DNA of 33,753 nt from Acidobacteriaceae bacterium (GCA_003151435.1 PLXP01000120.1:1-33753), one strand, 5' to 3'. Positions 8,025 to 17,305 are shown, counted from the stretch's first letter. The notes: a model not told the origin generated them from the sequence alone. Numbers and translations are program-made.

Positions 8025-9155
8025 ATGTCTCACGATCAAATCGCACCTCCGAACGACAGTTTGCCCACCGCGCCGCGCTACACCCTGCCTGAAATCCTTC
8101 AGCAGCCTCTTCTGTGGCCGGTGACCCTTGAAATAGTCCGCTCAGCATCGCAGCAGATGCAACTAAACGAAAAACTCAAGGGAGCTCGCGTGCTGCTGAC
8201 GGGTGCGGGTACTTCGGCATATGCGGCAAGTGCAGTGGCGGCCGCGTGGCCACAGGCCATCGCAGTTCCCACGACAGACCTGCTCGTCGATGCAGAACGT
8301 TACCTGGCGAATATAGATGCCGTGATCTCTCTGGCCCGCTCAGGCAGCAGCCCGGAGAGCACCGCAGTGGTCGAGCAGGTTCGTTCCTTGCGACCGGACA
8401 TTCAGCACTTCGCCATTGTCTGCGATGAAGATGGCGCATTGTCTCGGTCCAGCCTTGACGGCCTTATCGTGCTTGATCCACGCACCAATGACCAGAGCCT
8501 GGTAATGACCAGCGCGTTCTCCAACCTGGTGCTAGCCGGCCTGGCCCTGGCTCAACCGGAGGCCGTCGTAGCCGCCGAGAAGCAGTTGAGCACGCGTGCT
8601 GGCTTGTTGCTGCCGGTTATCGATCAAGCTTGCCAGCGCGCAGCCGCCCGCATTCGTGATCGGATGGTGGTTCTTTCTTCCTCTCCTCTCCTTGGCTGGC
8701 AGCAAGAAGCCGGGCTCAAGACGCTGGAGATGACCGCGGGCCAGTTCCCGCTGGTTTGCGAAACGTATCTCGGTCTTCGTCACGGTCCGATGTCGTTCGT
8801 CACGCCGGACACTCTTGTCCTCTGCCTCCTGTCCAGCGATCCGGTGCGCCGCAGTTATGAGACGGATCTGATTCGTGAACTTCGTGCCAAGAAAATCGGT
8901 TTTCTGGTGGGCATCGCGGACCCCGAAGAATCCTTGGGCCTGTTCGATCAGCTCATCCCTGCCGTGGCGCCTCACACGGACGATGCGCTGCGTACACCGT
9001 TTGAAATTCTGGGGCCGCAATTGCTCGGCTATCATTTGAGCTTACTGATTGGTTTGAACCCCGACAACCCAAGCCCGGACGGCGTAATTAATCGCGTGGT
9101 CAGCGGTGTCAGAATTTATCCGCACCGTGCTTTCGAGACGCAGGGAGCAATATGA
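8025..9155 (+). CDS. agaS: AgaS-type SIS-domain galactosamine-6-phosphate deaminase/isomerase (copy 1)
   Basis: A 376-residue cytoplasmic double-SIS protein of the AgaS family. E. coli AgaS converts galactosamine-6-phosphate to tagatose-6-phosphate and ammonia. The first SIS domain shows GAGTSAYAAS (about 60-69) and SLARSGSSPES (102-112); the second shows VLSSSPLLGW (216-225) and ETYLGLRHGPMSF (246-258). The start is ATG 8025, with GGAG 5 bases upstream; the open frame to 7866 adds a basic, unrelated leader, and the chosen length matches the second copy (373). It overlaps the kinase gene by 4 bases (ATGA), so the two are translationally coupled and the kinase probably uses its product. It is a close paralogue of the copy at 27039, roughly 70% identical by eye. 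Kbaz-step substrate supply fits a tagatose-6-phosphate pathway. Confidence 0.9.
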   Translation: MSHDQIAPPNDSLPTAPRYTLPEILQQPLLWPVTLEIVRSASQQMQLNEKLKGARVLLTGAGTSAYAASAVAAAWPQAIAVPTTDLLVDAERYLANIDAVISLARSGSSPESTAVVEQVRSLRPDIQHFAIVCDEDGALSRSSLDGLIVLDPRTNDQSLVMTSAFSNLVLAGLALAQPEAVVAAEKQLSTRAGLLLPVIDQACQRAAARIRDRMVVLSSSPLLGWQQEAGLKTLEMTAGQFPLVCETYLGLRHGPMSFVTPDTLVLCLLSSDPVRRSYETDLIRELRAKKIGFLVGIADPEESLGLFDQLIPAVAPHTDDALRTPFEILGPQLLGYHLSLLIGLNPDNPSPDGVINRVVSGVRIYPHRAFETQGAI

Positions 9156-10087
9156 AGAAGCGCTTCGATGTCACCATCGCGGGCGAAATCAACATGGATC
9201 TCATTCTCTACGGGCTTCCTGAGGTCATGCCTCTGGAACGCGAATTGTTGGCGAGTGGCTTTGGAATGACGTTAGGGAGTTCCTCCGCGATTGTGGCCCA
9301 TAACCTGGCCGCGCTTGGCGTCTCTGTCGGTTTCGTAACGCGGCTTGGAGACGACCCCCTGGGCAACGTCGCCCTCGAACGGCTTGCGGAAACGGGGGTC
9401 GACATCTCGTGCGTCAAGCGCGTATCCGGCGGCACATCCACAGGCGTCACCATTCTCCTCACCCATGAAGGAAAGCGCCATATTCTCACCTATCCTGGGA
9501 CTATGTTTGAGATGGCCGCGGCTGATCTTGATCTGGCTTACCTCGCCTCCGCCCGCCACTTCCATCTCTCCTCGCTTTTCCTGCACAAGGCGCTGCAGCC
9601 AGACCTGCCCGGCATCTTGCGCCAACTGAAGTCAGAAGGACTCTCCCTCTCACTCGACACCAATGACGATCCCGAAGATAGCTGGGGTGCCCCACTCGAT
9701 GAACTCCTGGGCATTGTCGATATTTTCCTGCCCAACGAAGACGAAGCCTGCCGCATCACCGGCAAGTCTGATGCCGAAAGCGCTATTGGAGCTCTTGCAA
9801 AGCGCGTTCCGCTGGTCGCGATCAAGTGCGGCAAGCGCGGTTCCCTGGTTGAAGAGGCCGGCCGCCGCTGGTTTGTTCCCGCGCAACTGGTAACCCCTGT
9901 TGATACCATCGGCGCCGGCGACAGTTTCGATGCCGGATTCCTTGCCGCATACCTTCGTGGAGAAGCACCGGAGGTCTGCGCTGGTTTTGGAAATCGCACG
10001 GCTGCTTTGTCCACCCTTCGACAGGGCGGCACGGAGTCCTTCCGCGATCCCGCATTTGTGCACGAGTTTCTTCGTCTGGCCGACTGA
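9152..10087 (+). CDS. PfkB-family sugar kinase, probable tagatose-6-phosphate kinase
   Basis: A 311-residue ribokinase-fold kinase that transfers phosphate from ATP to a sugar or sugar phosphate. The N-terminal substrate region contains GEINMDLIL (11-19) and LGSSSAIVAHNLA (41-53); the C-terminal PfkB signature DTIGAGDSFDAGF lies at 251-263, with Asp257 as catalytic base and GAGD forming the anion hole. FLPNEDEACRITG (192-204) is also typical. It overlaps agaS by 4 bases. With AgaS making tagatose-6-phosphate and KbaZ splitting tagatose-1,6-bisphosphate, phosphorylation of tagatose-6-phosphate is the missing middle step; this assignment is from context, since PfkB members also act on free sugars such as 2-keto-3-deoxygluconate or ribose. 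Confidence 0.88.
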   Translation: MKKRFDVTIAGEINMDLILYGLPEVMPLERELLASGFGMTLGSSSAIVAHNLAALGVSVGFVTRLGDDPLGNVALERLAETGVDISCVKRVSGGTSTGVTILLTHEGKRHILTYPGTMFEMAAADLDLAYLASARHFHLSSLFLHKALQPDLPGILRQLKSEGLSLSLDTNDDPEDSWGAPLDELLGIVDIFLPNEDEACRITGKSDAESAIGALAKRVPLVAIKCGKRGSLVEEAGRRWFVPAQLVTPVDTIGAGDSFDAGFLAAYLRGEAPEVCAGFGNRTAALSTLRQGGTESFRDPAFVHEFLRLAD

Positions 10088-10163
10088 AAAGAACAGATTT
10101 GTACCGGAAGGTCGATGGACTTGAGATTTCCGTGCTCAAATTCCCTTGGATGCTGCTTTCGTT

Positions 10164-10209
10164 CGGGCCCCGAGACCGCTTCTCATTGTCGATGGAAGGC
10201 GGGGGCCCG
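10164..10209. terminator. Possible shared terminator hairpin between converging genes
   Basis: CGGGCCCC (10164-10171) and GGGGCCCG (10202-10209) can pair around a 30-base loop, in the 142-base gap between the ends of the kinase and the minus-strand hydrolase. The stem is GC-rich but no T-run follows on either strand, so a terminator role is only plausible. Confidence 0.25.
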
Positions 10210-10229
10210 TCGTCTTGCCGGCGCATGTA

Positions 10230-12176
10230 CTACTTTGACGTGGACGTAAGCCAGGCAACCGCTCCGCGATCCAAATTCGGAATGCTGAACCGCAGACCCT
10301 CCGGCGAAGATTGGCCGTCCATTACGGTTTCGCTGCCCATGAACGGCAGCCAATGCAACCTCGCGCCAAATTTCAGCGGTACCGTCACTTCAATGTCGTG
10401 CTGCACCACCGGTGTCGCCATCACTCCTGCCTGCAGTCCGTCAAAGTTTGCGAAGAACAAGTAGACGCGATTGCCAACTCGCGCTTCATGCACAACGACG
10501 TTTTTTGACGCCCTGACCTCAACGCCCGTGCTCGTGCCGATTGCCTTGAGCAAATCGGGGTCGCTTGCCGGGTCCGATGCGAAGAAATCCTTTTCCGCGC
10601 GGCTAAGATACTTGACCTCCCGGCTATCGGACAAACGTGTGGCCCCGTGGAGCGAGACAAGTTGCTTATCGGCAGTTCCGGTCACGACGACCTTTCCGCC
10701 TTGCGAGGCATAACGGTGCAAGCCGGCGACCTCTTCCTGGCTCACCACCCTCACGCTCGGCAGCACCAAGACTTTGCCCCGAAACTGCCCTAGCGTGCGG
10801 GGAGTCACTATCTGGAACTGTATGTGGTTTTGCAGCAGCAAAAGCAAGACTCCCCGGTATGAGTTCACAAATTCGGTGGGATAGAGGTTCCGTGTCGCAT
10901 CGGAGAAATATACGCCCGTCTCCCCGACGGGTACTCGGATGGCGCCAAAAATATCCTCGTGCTTCCCAATCCAACTATAGATCTCCGTTCGCGTCGGCAG
11001 GTCATTCGAACCGGACATCACATGTCCCTGTGCGTCCCAGACATTTCCGCCTGCCGTTAGCTCTGACATCGCGAGGTTCAGCATTGCGTCGCGAGGCTGT
11101 ACATGCTGGGCCCCATCCCACGAGTAGTTGAGTATCCAGGTGGGCTTATTCCCCGCGAATGCGCGAAAACTGCGCATCCCGATCTGATACATGAACCAGT
11201 CGAATGGAGACCGCGACGCGGCCGTATGATCTTCCCCCTCGCCGAACTCGTACTCGTGAGCGATTGCATCCACTAGCGGATACAGCCGGTATACATCGGC
11301 TCCCACCCGCGGCGCAGCGTCTTCTATGCCCGGATAAATCTCCGGGATGATCGAAATATTCGGGTTTGCCGCGGTCGCATTTCTCCGTATATCCCTCAGG
11401 AAATCGTCGATGGTCTTGAAGCGAAATTCGACCCACTTCCTGAATCCCGGATCGTCCGGATTGCCAAGCTTGATGTCTTTGCGCGCATCCAGGCCCGTAT
11501 CTTTCCGAAATGCTTCCACAGTCGAGTCATCGAAACTGGCCCAGCTGTCTTCCCAGCCAGTGAAGTGTGTCATCCAGTAAGGTATGTCGACATAAATACC
11601 GTCAATACCGGTTGCCGCAATCTGCCGGACGCGCTGCATGTACACCTTGCGCCAGTCCGCGGCATAGGGAGAAACCCAGACGTCTTCCTCGCCCTTCGCA
11701 ATCCAGAACGCCGCTCCAGAATTGAAAATCGCCGGCTCTCCGGTGATCTTTCTCTGAAGCCAGTCAGGATGATCTTTGAATAACGTATGCGGCCCATCCG
11801 AGTTTTTTGAAATGCACTCCAGGCCGGCAATATAGACGAATGCCTTGTTGCCTGCACGATGCGACTCGATGGCCGCGCTGTGAATGGCCGCAAGCTTCTC
11901 CGCAGGATCCAGCAGGCTCTCGTACCTACCGGGAATATCGTTATCCACTTCGATTCCGTAGACACCGCTCGCCTGGGCCTGCTGAACAATCTGCTTCGCA
12001 TTGTCTGGGCCGAGAGGCCAGGCTGCGATGCGAACGCGCCGCATCCAATCTCGCTGGGAGCCGCCGAACTGCTGGTGACCATCGGACTGTTGGGACGAGA
12101 GGCTGTTGGTTGAGGCCAGCACAAGCGCAAGAAGCAAACTTACCTTGCAATGAGAAAGAGAAGAAACACCAGACAT
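10230..12176 (-). CDS. Secreted putative TIM-barrel glycoside hydrolase with C-terminal GATase-like domain
   Basis: A 648-residue exported protein. Residues 1-29 form a signal peptide ending near LSSQ. The central part reads as a (beta/alpha)8 barrel of the GH42/GHL style: RIAAWPLGPDNAKQIV (about 49-64), GVYGIEVDND, GIDGIYVDIPYW and SIIPEIYPG carry strand-end acidic residues that could be catalytic, but I cannot name the pair. The C-terminal third has a glutamine-amidotransferase-like segment (KVLVLPSVRVVSQEEVAGL, then GGKVVVTGT), as in the trimerisation domain of GH42 enzymes, plus a terminal beta domain. GGGGG lies 4 bases before the ATG. It follows the first receptor gene by 158 bases on the same strand, as a receptor-associated hydrolase would. 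Family number and substrate are unknown. Confidence 0.7.
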   Translation of the reverse strand: MSGVSSLSHCKVSLLLALVLASTNSLSSQQSDGHQQFGGSQRDWMRRVRIAAWPLGPDNAKQIVQQAQASGVYGIEVDNDIPGRYESLLDPAEKLAAIHSAAIESHRAGNKAFVYIAGLECISKNSDGPHTLFKDHPDWLQRKITGEPAIFNSGAAFWIAKGEEDVWVSPYAADWRKVYMQRVRQIAATGIDGIYVDIPYWMTHFTGWEDSWASFDDSTVEAFRKDTGLDARKDIKLGNPDDPGFRKWVEFRFKTIDDFLRDIRRNATAANPNISIIPEIYPGIEDAAPRVGADVYRLYPLVDAIAHEYEFGEGEDHTAASRSPFDWFMYQIGMRSFRAFAGNKPTWILNYSWDGAQHVQPRDAMLNLAMSELTAGGNVWDAQGHVMSGSNDLPTRTEIYSWIGKHEDIFGAIRVPVGETGVYFSDATRNLYPTEFVNSYRGVLLLLLQNHIQFQIVTPRTLGQFRGKVLVLPSVRVVSQEEVAGLHRYASQGGKVVVTGTADKQLVSLHGATRLSDSREVKYLSRAEKDFFASDPASDPDLLKAIGTSTGVEVRASKNVVVHEARVGNRVYLFFANFDGLQAGVMATPVVQHDIEVTVPLKFGARLHWLPFMGSETVMDGQSSPEGLRFSIPNLDRGAVAWLTSTSK

Positions 12177-12334
12177 AGAGCCCCCAGGAAACCATCACAG
12201 TTCGCAGTTGAGAAATGAACCACAAAGGTTGGCAAGCGGCGCAGGCTCGCATCCGCAGCGCCGCACCATGCACACGCGCAGGCAGGTTCACAAGATTCGA
12301 ACGCTGCCCGAGCTGTCAGTCTTTTTCCGCCGTC

Positions 12335-15300
12335 TCAGAATTGATAGCGGATTCCAAGTTGCATGTTGCGAGGCAATGCGCCGCCGGCGGTGGATGAAAT
12401 GACTCCAAACGTGGGTGATTGGAAACCTGTGTCCGGCAAGCCGAACCGCTCTGTATTGGTGCAGTTGAAACAATCCACGTGAATTTCCAGCTGTCCCTTT
12501 TCTCCGCCAAACTTGCGTGTCTTCTCCAGAGATATGTCAGCCTGATGGATCCCATCCGAGCGCAATTGCGAAATGTAACGGGGTGCATTGCCCGGTTGCT
12601 GGTCACCAGGATCCGCAAAGCAATTGGAATTCAGATAAGGCAGCCCGTTCTCGCCCGCTTTATGGATGCTGATTCCTGTCGTTAACGCGGACGTTTTGCA
12701 CAACAGGTTAGGCCGCTGGTTCCCGTCCGCGAGCCTGGCATTGTCCATGTGAATATCGAGTGGCTGTCCGCTCTGGAACGTCACCAGTGTCGTCAGTTGC
12801 CATCCGCCAACTACTGCATCAAGGGCACGATTCATTTTGGCGCCGATCAGGTTTCCCCGGCCGACCGGCAACTGAAATATGCCTGCGACGACGGCCCGAT
12901 GCCTCGCATCGTTGGCGCTCGCGGACCACTCGGCTTTCAAGTGATCGAGTTCCTGCGGAAAGCCGCTTCCGAGCGTACCGATGAAATTGTTAGGCCCGGC
13001 CGAAGAATCGTCGGTGTTCTTCGACCACGTATAGTTCCCCTCGAAATTCACATACTTCCCTTCGCGCTTCTGAAAGACCACCTGCATTGCGTTGTACCAG
13101 GAAGATGCACCGATGATTTTGTAAGCCTCGAACGGCCCATCGAATTGCGGATAGGGGCGAAGTAGGTTCTGAAGCGGTAGCTGCGCATTCCCGTAGCGTG
13201 AAGACGGGACATTGAAGATGGCATTCGGGCCCGAGAACAAAGGCTGGAAAGGATTGTTGACCGGCGAATTCAGCTCATCGCTGGTATATTGTGTTCTCAC
13301 GGATGAGGGAATGAAATTGCGGTTGTCCGTTCCTGCCCAGGGCAGAAACGTGCTTCGGTTGGCGGAATAGTTGATACTCAACACAATTTTGGCGGGAAAA
13401 GCCTGCTGAATGCCCATGTTCCATTGGTAGATGTTGGCGTCCTTCGCGGCTGTCGTTCCCAGGTTATTCTGATTGGACAAACCCCAGAGTGCGAGCTTGC
13501 CGTATTGCTGACCCTGCGCGGCTGGAACGCCGCCTGGATAGGGGTTCTCAAGCGTTGCATCGCGTGTTAATTCGCCGTCTTCCGTGAAGAACACTTCCGG
13601 GCTGGCGGTATAGGCCGCGCCGGGATACTGATAGTTCGTCGCAACCCCATACCCAAAGTAGAGTCCAGCACCTCCCCGGATTACCGTCGTCTTGTGCAGC
13701 AGATAGGCAAAGCCAAGGCGAGGCCCAACGTCGCTGAAGTTGGCCGGAACGCTCCGGCGCCCGGAGGAAGCAAAGATCGTTGTACCCTTCAAAGTTCCTG
13801 GATAGCCGGGAACACTAATGCCGCTGTCTCCCGTCATGTCGCTGAACTGGCTGTTATTGTGGCGCTCGGAATAAGGGCTGTCCCATTGGTAACGAATTCC
13901 CAGGTTCAACGTGAGTTTCGGAGTGACTCTCCAGTCATCCTGCACATAAAAACCTGTCTGCAAGGATTTGTCGGCCACCGATTGTGTGACGTTGATGCCG
14001 CTTCCGCTCGGGTCTCCCCAGCCGATCAGCAACCCCGCGAAGTCATTGCCCTGAGTGCCATTGTTCGTGTCATAGGGCATCTGCGCCGTAATGTCCTGGG
14101 CGAAGCTGAAATAGCCCCCGGGATAGTTCGGCTGAAAGAAGTTGTTATAGAAAATCTCCTGCTGCCCGCCGGCCTTTAGCGTGTGCTGCCCCTTGGTCCA
14201 TGAAAATGACGAGGCGTAGTTCAACAGGGTATGTGCGAACTGCGTATCCACGCAGCACTGATCGAAGAGCGATATCCCAGGCCCGTCTTCCATAATGATC
14301 GACGGCATCCTGGAGATTCCTCCTTGCTGAAGATAGGAAGGAAACCCAACCGTTGTCGGAGAAGGATAGTTGTTATTCTGGGTCGGTTGCGCCACTCGGT
14401 CCAGGCCGAAAGTAGAGGTCCATAGCGTCTTGGCGCTCGGTGCGTATGTGAAGTTAATGCCGTCGTTGTAAATCTGCTCCGTATACTTAGTCCCGTCGTT
14501 GAACTCGCCATCGCCCAGCACAGTGGGCGTCGATCCACTTCCGAAAATGCTGCTGTAGCGCACAGAGAGAGACGATTTAGGGCTGAACTGCTGATCGGCT
14601 TTAACGTCGATCTGCAAGCTCTGCGATGTGCTGAGAACCACATCACGGAAATTATTCGCTCCCGTTACTGCATCCCCAGCGGTGTTGGGCTTGGGATAGA
14701 GCTTCATAATCGCCTGCCCTACAGGATCTATCTCCCCCGGAGGAATTACATTATTGGTGTATGCGGGGCGGGTCTGCGCGACAGGATCGATCTGAAAGGG
14801 ATCGAAGATCTGATCTTGAATCGGGTTGCCATTCTGGTCATAAGTCATAGCCTGCGAAAAATCCCCACCCACTTCCGCATCCGTGGGCACCGTGGCCACG
14901 ATGTTCACAGGATTATTAGCCCTTACCGATTCCAGGTCGGCAAAGAAGAAGGTCTTGTTTTTCTTGATCGGGCCGCCCACCGAAAACCCTGCCTGGTTTT
15001 GGACGTGTCCCGGTCTTGGCCCGCTGTTGTAAAAATCACGAGCGTCGTACACCGAATCCTGATTGAACCAATAAGCGCTGCCATGCACACGATTGGTTCC
15101 GGATTTCATGACCTCATCGACCACCGTCCCACCGCCGTATTCGGCGGAGAAACTGTTGTTTTGAACCTTTACTTCCTGAAGTCCTTCAACTGTCGACTGA
15201 TAATAGAGATTTGAGTTTCCGCCCTCTCCCTGCTCGGGAGCCGTAATCAGCACGCCATCCAGCGTGATGTTCGCGGTGGAATTCCGCTGTCCATTCGACA

Positions 15301-15853
15301 CGAAGTTTGTTCCAGCCGGGTAGGAATCCGATACACCGGACCCGGCGCTCTCAGTCACGCCCGCTGCGAGAAACGCGATGCCGAACGGATTGCGATTTGC
15401 GAGTGGCAGTTGCGTCAGATACTCGCTCGGTATGTCGGCTCCCAGAGAGGGTGAATCGGAATCGAGCAGCGGAGGAATCGATTCGACAGTCACGCTGGTT
15501 GTCTGACTCGATGGAAGCAGCGTGATGTCGAGCGTGGACTCCTCATTTACAGCAAGCGTGATTCCGTCCTTTTCGACCGGACCAAATGTCGTCGCTTTGA
15601 CCAGTAGCTTGTATTTAGATGGCTTGAGCGCCGTGAATGCGTAGCCGCCGTGGCTGTCCGAAACGGTGGACTGCGAAATGTTGGTGCCGATATCGGTGAT
15701 GGTGACATCCGCTCCCACAACGACCGCGCCGCTCGAATCCGCGATAGTTCCGCGCAGCTGCGATTGGTTGATGGATTGACCCAACGCGGGGATTGCAGCT
15801 AACAGAGTTCCCAGCAAAGCTGCGTGAATCGTTGCTCCTCGAAATGTCATCAT
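12335..15853 (-). CDS. Oar-like TonB-dependent outer-membrane receptor (receptor 1)
   Basis: An 1172-residue outer-membrane beta-barrel, typical in size for Acidobacteriota Oar-like receptors that take up or bind oligosaccharides. Residues 1-26 are a signal peptide. A carboxypeptidase-regulatory-like Ig fold follows (about 32-115; LRGTIADSSGAVVVGADVTI), then a plug region (about 120-255, with NGQRNSTANITLDGVLI and EVMKSGTNRVHGS) and a long barrel ending in the aromatic terminus GIRYQF that is recognised for outer-membrane insertion. No TonB box is obvious. GGAGG lies 7 bases before the ATG at 15853. It has its own promoter at about 15914-15942 and is followed by the putative hydrolase at 10230-12176. 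No SusD-type lipoprotein accompanies it. Confidence 0.9.
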   Translation of the reverse strand: MMTFRGATIHAALLGTLLAAIPALGQSINQSQLRGTIADSSGAVVVGADVTITDIGTNISQSTVSDSHGGYAFTALKPSKYKLLVKATTFGPVEKDGITLAVNEESTLDITLLPSSQTTSVTVESIPPLLDSDSPSLGADIPSEYLTQLPLANRNPFGIAFLAAGVTESAGSGVSDSYPAGTNFVSNGQRNSTANITLDGVLITAPEQGEGGNSNLYYQSTVEGLQEVKVQNNSFSAEYGGGTVVDEVMKSGTNRVHGSAYWFNQDSVYDARDFYNSGPRPGHVQNQAGFSVGGPIKKNKTFFFADLESVRANNPVNIVATVPTDAEVGGDFSQAMTYDQNGNPIQDQIFDPFQIDPVAQTRPAYTNNVIPPGEIDPVGQAIMKLYPKPNTAGDAVTGANNFRDVVLSTSQSLQIDVKADQQFSPKSSLSVRYSSIFGSGSTPTVLGDGEFNDGTKYTEQIYNDGINFTYAPSAKTLWTSTFGLDRVAQPTQNNNYPSPTTVGFPSYLQQGGISRMPSIIMEDGPGISLFDQCCVDTQFAHTLLNYASSFSWTKGQHTLKAGGQQEIFYNNFFQPNYPGGYFSFAQDITAQMPYDTNNGTQGNDFAGLLIGWGDPSGSGINVTQSVADKSLQTGFYVQDDWRVTPKLTLNLGIRYQWDSPYSERHNNSQFSDMTGDSGISVPGYPGTLKGTTIFASSGRRSVPANFSDVGPRLGFAYLLHKTTVIRGGAGLYFGYGVATNYQYPGAAYTASPEVFFTEDGELTRDATLENPYPGGVPAAQGQQYGKLALWGLSNQNNLGTTAAKDANIYQWNMGIQQAFPAKIVLSINYSANRSTFLPWAGTDNRNFIPSSVRTQYTSDELNSPVNNPFQPLFSGPNAIFNVPSSRYGNAQLPLQNLLRPYPQFDGPFEAYKIIGASSWYNAMQVVFQKREGKYVNFEGNYTWSKNTDDSSAGPNNFIGTLGSGFPQELDHLKAEWSASANDARHRAVVAGIFQLPVGRGNLIGAKMNRALDAVVGGWQLTTLVTFQSGQPLDIHMDNARLADGNQRPNLLCKTSALTTGISIHKAGENGLPYLNSNCFADPGDQQPGNAPRYISQLRSDGIHQADISLEKTRKFGGEKGQLEIHVDCFNCTNTERFGLPDTGFQSPTFGVISSTAGGALPRNMQLGIRYQF

Positions 15854-15865
15854 CTACCCGCCTCC

Positions 15866-15891
15866 AGGAAATCGAAACAAAAGGAAATCGA
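15866..15891 (-). repeat. Ten-base direct repeat in the leader of receptor 1
   Basis: AGGAAATCGA (plus-strand view) occurs at 15866-15875 and 15882-15891, a 16-base period, directly upstream of the receptor ribosome binding site. On the minus strand the copy nearer the start forms GTTTCGATTTCCT, containing the GTTTCGAT word also found near kbaZ and agaS. A protein bound here could block initiation or elongation. Confidence 0.4.
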
Positions 15892-15913
15892 TAGTGACTT
15901 ACAATATATAACT

Positions 15914-15944
15914 TTTATTGGCTATATTAATCGCATTGTCAAGC
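15914..15944 (-). promoter_or_regulatory. Candidate promoter of receptor 1
   Basis: On the minus strand a consensus TTGACA (15942-15937) is followed after 17 bases by AATAAA (15919-15914), a poor -10. The block GCTTGACAATG (15944-15934) is identical to that upstream of receptor 2. The predicted leader is about 55 bases. Confidence 0.45.
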
Positions 15945-16105
15945 TTAAATCGCAAAATCTATGCAAAACTGGCGAGTGGATAAGACGCCCGCCGAATGGC
16001 AACGCCACAAAACACCTCGGACAACGAAAATAAGTCGCAGTGAGGAACCGAGAATCACAGCGTTGTTCTCTGGGGCGAATCGCCGATGAGGCTGCGGCAC
16101 CGAAA

Positions 16106-17176
16106 TCAGCGCAACTTCGGTAACAACTTCAACGCGTTTTCCCGATAGACCTTGCGCAGTACCTCGTCAGGAAGGAAGACGCCATAGATGTTCCAGCGGC
16201 CCTGCCGTGAGACATGCGAGGGATATTCAAAATACTCATCCGCTGTTTCGAGGAAGCGGTAATAAATCCGGTACATCTCTACCTCGGGCAGCAGGTCGGT
16301 TCCAAAAAGAATGCGGTCAGCGTACTTGAGGAAAAAGGCGCGTGCAGTGTAAGGCTGCCGCCCCAGTTCGGGCGTGCGCGCACTGATATCGATCAACAGA
16401 TTAGGCAGCGCATCCATTTGCTCCGCGAGAAAGCCCAGGTCTTCGCTACTCTCGGCACAATGCGCGCCTACGAATGTTGCCCCCGTATGGCGCGCAATCA
16501 CGCGATTGCGCTGCGCCAGCAGTGTCCGTCTTGAAACCGGCGATGAGGAGAAGCCCCAATCCGGATGTGCGGCAAGTTCCTCGTAGCGCTCATTATCGGC
16601 GTCGATGGGGTCGAAGAATGCGGTTGGATCGGCGGTGTGAAACATCACTGGCAGACCTAGCTTCCCGCATTCTTCGAAAATCGGCGCGAACCGCTCATCG
16701 TCAATGCGCAATAGTTCGCCATCGCCACCGCGTAGTGTGAGGCCGAAGTCCTTCCAGAACTTGATCCCGCAAGCGCCATGTTCGATAAGGCGATGGAGCC
16801 GGTCAATCGTCAACTGTGTAAAGTCGCGCCGCTCGATGCCGCCCCAATCCATCCAACCAATGGAAGAAAAGCGATCGGGCGCAGCTGCGTAATAACGATC
16901 CATAATCTTGAGCGCTCTGTCCCCCACCTGCATGGTGATATTCACCACGTGCTCCACACCGCACCGGTCCATAACGGCGAGCACGTCTTTCGGATTCATC
17001 GAGTCCAGGTGGTTGTGAAAGTCGATCACCGGGAAGCGAGGCAGTTCGATCCTGTGCACGACGGTTTTGAGCGCCGTGCGAGGATGGAAGTCGCTTAGCC
17101 GAAGGTCGGTCTCAGCCTTTGCGCGCATCAGATCGACAAATTTGTCGCCGAAAACCGGACCTGTCTCTTCGCTCAT
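16106..17176 (-). CDS. Cytoplasmic amidohydrolase-2 family metal-dependent hydrolase (paralogue 1)
   Basis: A 356-residue TIM-barrel protein of the amidohydrolase-2 (PF04909-type) family, which hydrolyses, decarboxylates or isomerises small substrates with one metal ion. Likely metal ligands are visible: the HNH pair in VIDFHNHLD (His54, His56), His180 in VMFHTADP, His239 in GAHCAESSEDL, and Asp294 in LFGTDLLP. No signal peptide is present. I start it at ATG 17176, because GAGGGA lies about 6 bases upstream; the ATG at 17188 adds four residues. It is a clear paralogue of the Tat-exported protein at 21780-23012, sharing RYEEL..HPDW, ELGRQP, FLETADEYF and QGRW blocks. It is divergent from the second GH-D hydrolase. 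The substrate is unknown; a role in removing a group from the imported sugar is a guess. Confidence 0.82.
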   Translation of the reverse strand: MSEETGPVFGDKFVDLMRAKAETDLRLSDFHPRTALKTVVHRIELPRFPVIDFHNHLDSMNPKDVLAVMDRCGVEHVVNITMQVGDRALKIMDRYYAAAPDRFSSIGWMDWGGIERRDFTQLTIDRLHRLIEHGACGIKFWKDFGLTLRGGDGELLRIDDERFAPIFEECGKLGLPVMFHTADPTAFFDPIDADNERYEELAAHPDWGFSSSPVSRRTLLAQRNRVIARHTGATFVGAHCAESSEDLGFLAEQMDALPNLLIDISARTPELGRQPYTARAFFLKYADRILFGTDLLPEVEMYRIYYRFLETADEYFEYPSHVSRQGRWNIYGVFLPDEVLRKVYRENALKLLPKLR

Positions 17177-17242
17177 TTGTTCCCTCATATCCCGTCAAGG
17201 ACTGGTTTTGTTTGTTTATTTTATCTTTCGCTTTGCTCCATT

Positions 17243-17271
17243 ACGATATAATCGCACTTTCAACTAGTCAA
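17243..17271 (-). promoter_or_regulatory. Candidate promoter of amidohydrolase paralogue 1
   Basis: On the minus strand TTGACT (17271-17266) and TATCGT (17248-17243) are separated by 17 bases. The -10 overlaps that of the divergent hydrolase gene and the -35 overlaps a palindrome at 17270-17284, so the two genes probably cannot be transcribed independently. Confidence 0.45.
17247..17252 (+). promoter_or_regulatory. -10 element of the second GH-D hydrolase gene
   Basis: A perfect TATAAT lies 54 bases upstream of the ATG at 17306. The -35 position at 17 bases (TCTTTC, 17224-17229) is poor, which suggests dependence on an activator or on the overlapping divergent promoter. Confidence 0.5.
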
Positions 17272-17284
17272 CTGAGTTTCAGTT
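17270..17284. promoter_or_regulatory. Palindrome between divergent promoters (candidate operator)
   Basis: AACTGA (17270-17275), GTT, TCAGTT (17279-17284) is a perfect 6-base inverted repeat. It overlaps the -35 of the amidohydrolase promoter and lies in the early leader of the divergent hydrolase gene, so one bound protein could control both. Confidence 0.4.
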
Positions 17285-17305
17285 CCCTCTTCTCAGGAGT
17301 ACTCA

